64,000 nucleotides of DNA, from the NCBI GenBank assembly GCA_902806565.1, contig CADCXA010000015.1, positions 1-64,000 on the forward strand, in the 5' to 3' direction. Shown in pieces: positions 19,634 to 28,128 of the stretch. Positions within the stretch are counted from its first letter, which is position 1. Every line of letters starts with the position of its first letter. The DNA is from Hypoxylon rubiginosum. Its lineage: Eukaryota > Ascomycota > Sordariomycetes > Xylariales > Hypoxylaceae. The notes under the pieces are model-generated. The model was not told the origin of the DNA. It did not search any database and saw nothing but the letters and a program-made list of their open reading frames with translations. The translations under genes were made by a program, and so were the position numbers.

Positions 19634-22253
19634 TCAAAATGTCTTGCCCACAACGTCAGGCCATACGAGCCCTGTCTTCTCTGGAATCTCTTGAAAGGCC
19701 TCCGGAGGGAGCCATGTCAGGTGCTTCGCTTGTATCTTGCTGTTGTTCGGCAAGTCCTTGTGAAGCATCCGCAACGAAAGGTAAAACGCGAGAAAAGTTC
19801 CGTTGCCCTCCGTAACGCTGTCGCAGTAGGCACGAACAGGATTAGCTTGAAGTACCTCTTGGTTCATGCTCACTTTTAGATCCATCCAGCTGACGCAATC
19901 GGTAGCCGTCTCGGTGCCCGAGGTATCTCGATCTTCCCCTGCTCTAAAGCTTGCGATACGGTGCAGCCATGCCCACATCAACTCCTGGTCGATGAACTGC
20001 AATTGAGCTGGCTCGAGCGGCTTGTTGACCCATCCCCGATTCTGTACTTCAACCAATCCCACTGCCGCTTCGAATCTCTGCACAATGGTGCTTACATGCT
20101 TAGCCATCTCGCAGTCCACGATCCAGTTGTTCAGCCCCCCGAGGCGACCAATCCCGGCTACCCGATAACATCCCCTCGAACCAACCGTTCGACTCGCACA
20201 CGAGATAAAGACCCAGCGAGACCCATATCGCGCCAGCGTACGACCTGTCCCGGATAAGCGGTGGACAACATTGCCGAAGGGTCTCCGCGTCGACCGGATC
20301 TCCCATCATATACAGTTTATCCAAGCCGTGGTGTACCAAAGCTGCGATCCGAACAAGGACTCTCAGAATCTCGGGGCTGCTGTCTCGATGGAGTGTTGCG
20401 CGAGCAAGGAGATAAACAACATGGAATTCGTAGCCGTGGTCTTCTCCGTTCCAGTATAATTCCATAATCCTATCGCCAAGTTCCGTACACGCAAACGTAT
20501 GCTCTTTCTGGGGACTCCGCATGATACAGCCCAAGACGAGGAGGCGTCGCATGACGTCGGCGAAGAGGTAGTGGTTGATCGGTTTCCTCATGGGCATGTG
20601 GTTTACGTGGCGATGAGGCCAGCACTGAATCGATGCCAGGACCAAGAACATCATTTCTCGATTCCAGGCCGGGCCAAACTTCTCGACGGACCGCTTGTAC
20701 TTCGGGGGGCGTCGCCAATTGCAGGACCTAGAAATCGGATCTGGTTAGCCTCGGGCGAGCCGCCTCCCATCGACTTGAGGACCCAAGAATATTGCCTCAG
20801 CCTTTCACACCACTCGAGTTCCCTATCATCCACCACGACCTGCATAAGCTCCGGGTACAATATGTGACATCCTTCTACCACACCTGGTGTTAGAAATAGT
20901 CGCATCTGCTCCACCCTGGTCGAGTAAGGCACTAGGGGGTGTAGCGCAAGTACCCTTGCCTTCTCTATGCTACGCTGCTCCGTTACTAACCGATCCTCGG
21001 CCGGAACATAGGTACATGGCACATCGTCGACTAGATCGGGGTCAAGTCTCCCGGACTGAATACCTGGCCAGTCCTGCCATATGTGCGACCCTAGCACAAC
21101 CCGCCCACCTTCGTCGAGCACCCCTTGCACAATATCTCCCACCTTCTCCTTCCACCCGACCTCCAAGCAGCGTTTGAATCAAATCAATCGCATGATTGGT
21201 TTAATTGACAATTAACTTGGTTCAGACTGCCCAATTAGAAAATTCTGGAAATTTATTCAAATCAATTAACTTTTTTTCCTGATTGACAGGATAACCAGTT
21301 AAAATTAGGTAAGTAAGACCCCACTAATTACTTAATTGGGAAGTAATTAGTGGGTATATATTTATTATGAGACTTAATTTTATGTTATAGGATAGCGAAC
21401 GTCACGATAAAATTTGGTGGTTTGGATTTTTATTGTGGGTCCTTGGGCCTAGAAAGCCCCCTTATTGGTTAGATATATTAGACCAGTTGGAATCACCTCA
21501 ATCAATCGCCAATTATTCAAATATTTGGTTTGACTCTATTCAATTCAAATAAAGGTAATTTGTTTGACTTGATTGATTTGATTCAACCGCTGCCTCCAAG
21601 GCCTCAGCCTTAGGAGTAGGATACCGCCAATCGGTGAGGTCAAATGCAATAACAGTCGTCAGCATTCTTTCGAATGGTATCACCGTCCGCTCTGACTCGA
21701 AAGTCGACATGAGTAAGAGGATAGCGACGTGGACATCGTTACCCTTCGCCACGGCTGCCTTCAGTCCTCGTGTCCATGATAGCAAGTAACCAAACGCGAT
21801 CTCGTCCCTGACCGTCGGATACCAATTGACATCTACGATAACGGTCCTATTCGCATCCCAAGCCTTCTCCTGGAGGACTTGAAAGCACTCGCGCAACGAA
21901 CACAGGGTAAAAGGATTATCCGATCGAACCTTGCCGTCGCCCATATCATCCTTGACGACACCCCCGCTTTGGAGCAACCATGTTCGGATGAGCGAGGCCT
22001 CTGTGTCCGAAAAGACAATATAGACGACCTTTCCTGGGGCTTTCCCGGCTTTCGCTAGGTCCCAGATATGTCGAATAAGGGCGGTGCTCTTTCCAATACC
22101 CGGTAACGATGTCAGTGCTACAACCTCCACTCTATTCTCTTCAGTAGCCTTCGCCAAAGCCCTGTCGAGCATCTCCAAAAGGGGTTTCCACCGCTGGGCT
22201 CCCGAGCCAATCCCCCGAGCCCCTCCAGTGCCTTGGGAAATAGTCGCCATCAT
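19634..22253 (-). pseudogene. Degenerate DEAH/NS3-like SF2 helicase, split by a MITE and frame-broken (block gene F)
   Basis: Reading on the minus strand from the ATG pair at 22253, SF2 helicase landmarks appear in order. Motif I is SLPGIGKST (about residue 49-57). Motif Ia lies near KVVYIVFSD. The motif II position is TVIVDVNW, where DExH is expected. The motif III position is LLLMSTF. After the inserted element come a motif V-like TPGVVEGCHI..VVVDD and a motif VI-like SPEANQIRFLGPAIG, which lacks the QRxGRxGR arginines. A winged-helix-like stretch follows (LGCI..CTELGDRIMEL), then a long helical C-terminus. Motif order is known for DEAH and potyvirus/flavivirus-type helicases; the assignment is mine by eye. 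The gene is broken by the MITE and by two opposite 1-nt shifts, at the G6 run 20704-20709 and the C6 run 20135-20140. Excising the MITE with one target copy restores the same frame. It is probably catalytically dead even when intact. Confidence 0.66.
21168..21592. mobile_element. hAT-type MITE, 425 bp
   Basis: The AT-rich element begins CAGCGTTTGAATCAAATC and ends with the inverted sequence. The terminal inverted repeats are 22 bp with one mismatch (T versus G at position 6). It is flanked by a perfect 8-bp direct repeat, CCTCCAAG, at 21160-21167 and 21593-21600. An 8-bp target duplication with ends starting CAG is the signature of the hAT superfamily. It has no transposase frame, so it must have been moved in trans. 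Its base composition (AT-rich, with an internal ACTAATTACTTAATTGGGAA inverted motif near 21323-21355) contrasts with its neighbours. It interrupts the helicase-like gene. The intact duplication and near-perfect ends suggest a fairly young insertion. Confidence 0.93.
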
Positions 22254-22708
22254 GAAAATCAACTGAATATAGATGGTGCAAACCAATTTTAAAAGCTTGA
22301 GATTTGAATGGTTGCAACGGACGTTGTCGGACTATCTTGAGATGGTAATGTTGGGCGTGGTTAGAAAGATGTAAATTCTACAAGTTCTGCAATTTTGCAC
22401 ACGCTACAAATGCTACGAACCAAAATGGAGGTGCACAGGAGTCGCAACTCGTAGAGTTCGATATGTACCCGACCTATCATGTAGCTACCGTTGATACGCC
22501 ATCGGGAATAAGTACCTATCTAGATTAATAAGAACTGTGAATTGATCGAAAATGAGTATGGTTATCTTATGGCTTCCTTGCCTGTATTACAATCTAGTAT
22601 AGCTGAACCCACCGGTGCAACCTAAATCTACACATGTCTCGTAGCCAACTTGCCTCGCCTACCATAGATACCTACTGGGTAGGTAATCTAGCGGACCGCT
22701 AGGCACCA
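22254..22708. other. Intergenic between genes F and G
   Basis: This holds the promoter side of gene F and the 3' side of gene G, both on the minus strand. ACCTACTGGGTAGGTAATC lies at 22670-22688, another palindromic GGTA-type cluster. No gene seen. Confidence 0.5.
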
Positions 22709-24184
22709 CTAGGCGCCACGACCGCCACGGCCATCACGGCCACGGCCACGGCCACCACGATTACCACGATTACCGCCGGGGCCAAGCCCTGGCCAATGAT
22801 GTCTACCACTGGGCCTACCAACCTCACCACTACCGGTGAGTCCCTGTCCACCGAACGAAGCTGCGAGGGCCCGAGGTGCGCGTGGAGGGGTCCGAAGAAA
22901 CCCTCCTCGTGATGGTGCTAAGGGTTGTCCACCTGCAGGTTGGTGGCCTGTCCCTATAGGATTCGGAAGAGGATCTGCCCTAGTATGGACCGCATCAAAA
23001 GCGTTAGTAGCATTAGGGACATTAGGAACCACAGAGCCAGTCGGGCCAGCCGGAACCTGTCCAGGTCTGGCTGCCATTTGTACAGGGCCTCCTCTTCGCT
23101 TCATAGTAATTGCCTTTCTAGCACCCTCACTCTTGTTCTTGATGTTAGGCCGCTTAAACTTTATCTCCTCGTGACTCCCTCCTGAGGGCATGTTAGGGGG
23201 TTCGGGTGCATAGTACAGGATATAGCGATTTTGTCCTTCTCCCAATTTCCACTGTGTACCCGTATAGCCAATTGCCTCGTTGGGTAAGTGAAGATTTTCT
23301 CCGTCGATGCCATACAAACGTATACGGTCTGCTTCGTCTGATTTCCCTATTCGCACGACAGCAACCAGGATGTAGGAATAAAGTGCGCCACCCGTCGAAT
23401 CGTACCGTATCATCGCATTACCATTCTTATCTTCTACCTCCTGTAGTCGGTACTGCCGGATCTCGATCTTTCGTAGCTGGTCCCATCCCTTGACATCGCC
23501 ATGAACCGACTCACGTCGATAATGGACCCGGATGATGGCGGGATTGTTGCCCTGCCAGTGCTGGTAGATCCCGGTCTCTGCGTCGCGAAACGTGCCGAAT
23601 TGACCAGTGATATGATCCCCAAGGTCCCCGTTACCGTCGTATGAGATCAGGCTTTGCTTGATTATCTCTATCTCATCCTCCCGCTCGGCCAGCTTCCATC
23701 CCTCCGGATCTTCTCCTCCTGCCATTACGACCGGATGCCAGAGTTGAAAGGGTAGCATACGCCAGAAAGTTTCCCACATATTGTAATTCTCCGTCAGGGT
23801 GAGAAAGTTGATGGGACGCCCTGGATTCTCCTCCCGAAACCTGTTCAGGATTGCGAAGCGCGCCTGGTGCTGGTCATTGTAGCCGCTTGGGTCGTCCAGA
23901 TCGGCCCATATCATGCTCACAAACAAGTTGTCATCACTTACCTTTCGGTACGGCATGGCGACTAGGGATAGAAGGTGGCGCGCCGTCACTATGACGGCGT
24001 CCAGCGAGTTGACATCATTACCACTGATGCTCCCCTGTCCGCCACTGCCCATCCAATGCATCTTGTGCTTCTGAGGAAACTGTGTCGTGAGCGCATAGTT
24101 CTGGGTGAGTTCGTCATCCGGATATTTTTTACGTAAGTCACCAAGCTTGTTGAACTCGACAGTGACCGTAGACTTTGAAGCCAT
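22709..24184 (-). CDS. Unknown protein with C-terminal RGG tail (block gene G)
   Basis: The start at 24184 (MASKSTVTVEF, context aagATGg) gives 491 aa in one exon. An in-frame ATG at 24310 (MSLSGTG) would add 42 residues and cannot be excluded. Residues about 1-325 look like one folded domain rich in Trp, Tyr and His, with segments such as LTENYNMWETFWRMLPFQLW and RIRLYGIDGENLHL. It carries no motif I can name. Residues about 340-465 are Pro/Gly/Ala-rich and disordered, and the last 25 are an RG/RGG tail (GRGRGRDGRGGRGA). RGG tails often bind RNA and are arginine-methylated, which is family knowledge. It sits head to head with gene H across a 0.5-kb shared promoter. Confidence 0.75.
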   Translation of the reverse strand: MASKSTVTVEFNKLGDLRKKYPDDELTQNYALTTQFPQKHKMHWMGSGGQGSISGNDVNSLDAVIVTARHLLSLVAMPYRKVSDDNLFVSMIWADLDDPSGYNDQHQARFAILNRFREENPGRPINFLTLTENYNMWETFWRMLPFQLWHPVVMAGGEDPEGWKLAEREDEIEIIKQSLISYDGNGDLGDHITGQFGTFRDAETGIYQHWQGNNPAIIRVHYRRESVHGDVKGWDQLRKIEIRQYRLQEVEDKNGNAMIRYDSTGGALYSYILVAVVRIGKSDEADRIRLYGIDGENLHLPNEAIGYTGTQWKLGEGQNRYILYYAPEPPNMPSGGSHEEIKFKRPNIKNKSEGARKAITMKRRGGPVQMAARPGQVPAGPTGSVVPNVPNATNAFDAVHTRADPLPNPIGTGHQPAGGQPLAPSRGGFLRTPPRAPRALAASFGGQGLTGSGEVGRPSGRHHWPGLGPGGNRGNRGGRGRGRDGRGGRGA

Positions 24185-24696
24185 CTTATCAATCTTGTCA
24201 ATCAATGTAATATGCTTCGAAGTTACATCTGCGCTGTCGAGGGGTGGTGCGTACGAATGACCGTGTTGAAAATTTACAAGGATTCGAGTGCCCGTACCTG
24301 ATAAGGACATTCTATGCAGGCTGGCAGGCACGTAGCTAATTTGGCGTGGAACTACATGTAGGGAGTATCTCAGGCAAACGAACCTTGAAGATCAACTACT
24401 CGGGCATAGGAGAGGATGTAGGGAGGCTCCACAAGGGAGTTCGAGTGGGGGCTGCAGGGGGCTTGGAAAGCTCGGATGGGCCCACAGCTTTAGCGGGTAC
24501 CCACCTACATGCATATGTACCTAACCTTAATACAACGACGTCCATATGCAAGTAACAGATCCTAAGATATGCTGCATTACGTAATCCATCCCCACGCGAC
24601 ATTTCGTGACACGAAATCTTGTGCGAAACTTGCCTACCTGGTGTTTGGGATTGCAATCAAATCGGCTTAAATCTTCGCGTACTTCAAGATTTGACA
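24185..24696. other. Divergent promoter region between genes G and H
   Basis: About 0.5 kb between two divergent start codons, small enough to suggest shared regulation. It contains a local CACGAAATCTTGTGCGAAAC inverted motif near 24609-24628 and no coding potential that I trust. Confidence 0.5.
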
Positions 24697-26838
24697 ATGA
24701 ATTCCCAACGCGTAGCTCATCTTCGACAGCAGGCCGACGATCTCGTAGAGAGATTCTTGGGTGACAATGTCGACGACTCGCCCCAGAGCCAGATGAAAGC
24801 GGCGATACGTACCGCTAAGGCGTCGCAGACCAATTCGTGGGTGAGGCTCAAGGCCCAGTGCGAGAAACTGGAAGAGCAGGCGAAAGAGGTGGAAAAGGAG
24901 ACGGAGGGTTTAAAGGAGCGTTGGATGGACGTTACAGATTGGAAGGGTAAAGTGGAGGATTTGAGGCAGGGCAAGTTTGATAACCTCTTGAGTCTATACA
25001 TGGGTCCCGACGGCAACGGTAGCTTGGATCGCTTTCGACAGATCTCGCTAAGCCACAGGCAGGTGCTCTTTAACATCGAAAAAGAGAACGTCCAGCAGCA
25101 GCTCAACGCGACGATCGAAGGCCTCGAAAAGAACTATGCGGAGCTCGAAAGTGCAAAGGATGCCGAAATCGACAAGCTGCGCGCCGATGCGAACCAAGCG
25201 AATCAAGACCGCGAAGAATTGAGACGCCGACACGATCAAGTAGTCCAGGAGGCTCACGTTAAGATTGATAATCTGACTAGTGCGCTGACGCATGAGAAGG
25301 AAGCCACTTCGTCTTTCGAGAGCGCAATCCGAAAAGGCCTAGCTGGCGTCGATGGGTACAACAGTCGCTTGGAGGTTATCAAGGGAAAGGATATAGCTAA
25401 GCTCCGAGAGATTCTAGGCCAAGGTTTAGACGAGATCGGCGAGAAGTCTCGCGAGCTCGAGCTCCTTCGCACGAATGAGATTCCAAGTCTCAATAGCTCG
25501 ATTTCTGATCTGAAAGCCCAACTAACTCGAGAACAGCAGGAAAATCTTCAGAATGTCACCAGTGGCCAAGCCCATGCCCAAAAACTCGCGAAGGAATTGA
25601 AAGAAAGCAAGCGCCAGGTCGAGAGCCTCATCCACGAGAAGCAGGACCAGCTTTCTTCGGGGCAGCAGAAGATCGAGAAGCTAGAAGACGATCTCAGAAC
25701 GACCAAGCAGCAAGCCCAAGACCGCGAAGGGGAGCTTCGTGAAATGACGGATCAACTGGCTGCCGAGAAAAAGAAGTCCGAAGACCTAGGCGCGAAGCTT
25801 CAGGAGAGCGACGTCCAGCTTCGGAACAGTAGAAGAGACTTCAAAGAGGGAACCGGCCAATTGTCTAGGGAGATGCAGAAGGCTAAGGACTTGGGCAGAT
25901 ATCTGGCAGGAAGAGACAGTCGCATTCAGGACATGCAGAGCCAAGAGCTAGGACTGGCTCGGTTCTACATGGAACAATCTGGCGAGGTGCAGGACGCCCA
26001 GGACTGGATTTCCTTTGTGAGAACGGTAAGTGCGGCCGAGTCAATCGTTGCCTCGCATGCGACCGGTGAGGATCAAGCCTGGACGTTCGTACGGCCTTGG
26101 AAGTCGGATAGCCTGCCTCTCGATACCCACCTACCGAATGACATGATGGCCCTCATCATCCGCTTACGCGGCAGTATTATCGGCAGGACTTGGAAAAACG
26201 AGACCGTCGAAATATTGCGCGCGCTTGTGATCCAGGTGGAGCAAGCCGTGGCTGCTCCAATTGCTATCATCCTAGAGGTAGCGAGCCAGTTCCTGAATGT
26301 AGACTTGACGATCCTAGCAGGAGACATTTCCCTACTCGCTCACCTCGTCGGCTTCGGGCTCTGGCAGCTAGCTTGCCTTATCCGGCGGCGTTGGTCGCAG
26401 TTAAGCGGCGTGCAGCAGATCATAGCCTCGTTGAAGGAGCACGTTGTCGATAGGGGGAGCCCTCTCCGTATCTTGAGCCTGCTTATCGGTGATGACTGCG
26501 GTCAAGAGTTGAGAACACTGATTCGCACAAGGCAAGATCCTCATCCTCTCTCATCACAGCCGGATAGCTCGACCGTTTCGGCGGAATTTGCGGGAATACC
26601 GACGCAATACTGCCGGGAGCAAGACATTGGACTCTTATGCCTTCCGGATAGCAGTAATCACGTATGGGCGATAAGTCTAAGGACCAATGCTATCCGGGTA
26701 ATTGAAACGTCTAGGTTAGAGTATCGCGCGGACTTGTGTTGGAGGCTGACGGCAGTGGAAGGCGAAGGGGAGGACATCCTCATCCCTTCTAGGGCTTTTC
26801 GAGATCTAGATTGGGTACATGATCGTCTTCCATCGTGA
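24697..26838 (+). CDS. Long coiled-coil protein with unique C-terminal domain (block gene H)
   Basis: The first true ATG is at 24697 (MNSQRVAHLRQ), giving 713 aa in one exon; upstream open sequence has only a non-ATG start. Residues about 10-440 are nearly all heptad-rich Glu/Gln/Lys/Leu sequence, a long parallel coiled coil of the kind often misannotated as SMC or myosin-like. Residues about 450-713 form a separate domain. It has a conserved-looking opening (VQDAQDWISFVRTV), a strongly hydrophobic helical core near 505-565 with an aromatic-poor hydrophobic segment, and a beta-rich end (LLCLPDSSNHVWAISL). The hydrophobic stretch is interrupted by charges, so I do not call a membrane segment. 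No nucleotide-binding motif is present, so it is not a true SMC ATPase. The plan resembles gene C: coil first, unique domain last. Confidence 0.8.
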   Translation: MNSQRVAHLRQQADDLVERFLGDNVDDSPQSQMKAAIRTAKASQTNSWVRLKAQCEKLEEQAKEVEKETEGLKERWMDVTDWKGKVEDLRQGKFDNLLSLYMGPDGNGSLDRFRQISLSHRQVLFNIEKENVQQQLNATIEGLEKNYAELESAKDAEIDKLRADANQANQDREELRRRHDQVVQEAHVKIDNLTSALTHEKEATSSFESAIRKGLAGVDGYNSRLEVIKGKDIAKLREILGQGLDEIGEKSRELELLRTNEIPSLNSSISDLKAQLTREQQENLQNVTSGQAHAQKLAKELKESKRQVESLIHEKQDQLSSGQQKIEKLEDDLRTTKQQAQDREGELREMTDQLAAEKKKSEDLGAKLQESDVQLRNSRRDFKEGTGQLSREMQKAKDLGRYLAGRDSRIQDMQSQELGLARFYMEQSGEVQDAQDWISFVRTVSAAESIVASHATGEDQAWTFVRPWKSDSLPLDTHLPNDMMALIIRLRGSIIGRTWKNETVEILRALVIQVEQAVAAPIAIILEVASQFLNVDLTILAGDISLLAHLVGFGLWQLACLIRRRWSQLSGVQQIIASLKEHVVDRGSPLRILSLLIGDDCGQELRTLIRTRQDPHPLSSQPDSSTVSAEFAGIPTQYCREQDIGLLCLPDSSNHVWAISLRTNAIRVIETSRLEYRADLCWRLTAVEGEGEDILIPSRAFRDLDWVHDRLPS

Positions 26839-28128
26839 AAGTATCGTGCGTCTGTGACATAAGATGCACACTTGACTTCGAGTAGGTATGCTAATATAGA
26901 GCCCTGGAAAAGATTGACTACCTACCTTAGATATAGAAATAGAATCCTGTTATACTTTGCAAACGTAGCTCGTATCCCTTCTGATGGACATTTCGCCTTT
27001 GAAGGTAAGCCTTGTGTCCCAAAAGCGACGCCGCTACTGCGACCAATGTAATAGCGCCTTATAAACCGTGACACCATATGTATCCTACCCCCTTGTAACA
27101 TTTCCAGTTAAGAATGTTGAGGTAGTACATGGCATCGATTCCACGCTTACCAAAAGATAGGTAAGTAGTGGCGAGATCTTAGCCTTGGTCATTCGAGTAG
27201 TGTAGCTCTTAGGTTCATAGCTCTCGGCGTATACGACCAAGATGGTCAACTATCAACTACACAGTATATCTCGATCACCCGAGCAAGTCCGAAGGACACC
27301 ATTACATTAGGCCGTCTGCAACTTAGTTCCTAACCCGCAGGAGAGCATCAACAGACTCCATACTTCTCACTTAGGCAAGTCCCTTGGCTGTCGGGATTGA
27401 GACCAAGACCATTGGGTGCACAGAGGCGTGGCTGCAGCCAGCTGTGCGGATTGCTGCCCAAGTTCAACGCTTACCTCAAATTGGTACTTTTTGAAGAGAC
27501 CCCCATCGCTGAAACTGCAGTGCACTTCTGTTGCTAGTGCTAGCAGAGTGGTGTCGTCGGGGGAAGAGGACAGTTGGGCTCAAACTGGTATTGGTCCATC
27601 GTCATCGTTGCCACCCTCGTCGCCATCACTAACGGATCTCGAACACGCCAGAATATCTCTGGCCAGATTGTGCTCTCACTCGGTTATATCAATTCGGAAA
27701 ATGGGTCGTCTTGTTTGCTTGACCGTCACCAACACCACCGATCGACAAGCGTATTGTTAGTCAGTTAGTTTATACCTTTCCCCCCCCTTTCCGCACTGAA
27801 CATTCAAACGCGGTACACGAGTTTCTGTGGATTAGATTAGATGGAAGCTCTATTATGGACTTATACTACGAGGCTATTCCATACTGGGTGTTGGTTAGGC
27901 TAAACGGCGCTGTCGCCTTCCGTTGTGCCGGTTCGCGTAGATGTGAATAAACATTGTTTTCGTCTCATTTCTTCACAAGTTCATTTTCCATTTGGATATA
28001 TCCGTGATTTTGCTCTTCATATTTAAAAGCGAGTTTCTATGATAGTATATCCTCTTGACATTTGTACTCACTATCGCGTAGCCTCCTTGCCGCCATGCCA
28101 CGATTCAGATACTTATAGGGAGAAAAGG
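26839..28128. other. Intergenic, 1.3 kb, no gene supported
   Basis: This separates the unknown block from the NP/Q-repeat gene; both flanking genes end here. A frame of about 110 codons at 27416-27760 has no start context, splice support or recognisable domain. A poly-C run lies at 27780-27788. Nothing else stands out. Confidence 0.5.

Noticed and set aside
20750..20840. A possible intron in the helicase-like gene (donor GTGTGA, branch GGCTAACC, acceptor TTTCTAG)
   Set aside because: Splicing it would delete the motif VI-like SPEANQIRFLGPAIG; a 1-nt indel at the nearby G6 run explains the frame change while keeping that motif.
26024..26034. GTAAGT donor-like site in gene H
   Set aside because: The reading frame is continuous with consistent protein composition on both sides and no matching acceptor is needed.
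24697..26838. SMC ATPase assignment for gene H
   Set aside because: Only coiled coil is shared; there are no Walker A, signature or Walker B motifs and the ends are unlike SMC heads.
27416..27768. Two overlapping small frames, one with a hydrophobic start resembling a signal peptide
   Set aside because: Poor start context, no domain, no splice support, and the overlap in two frames suggests chance.
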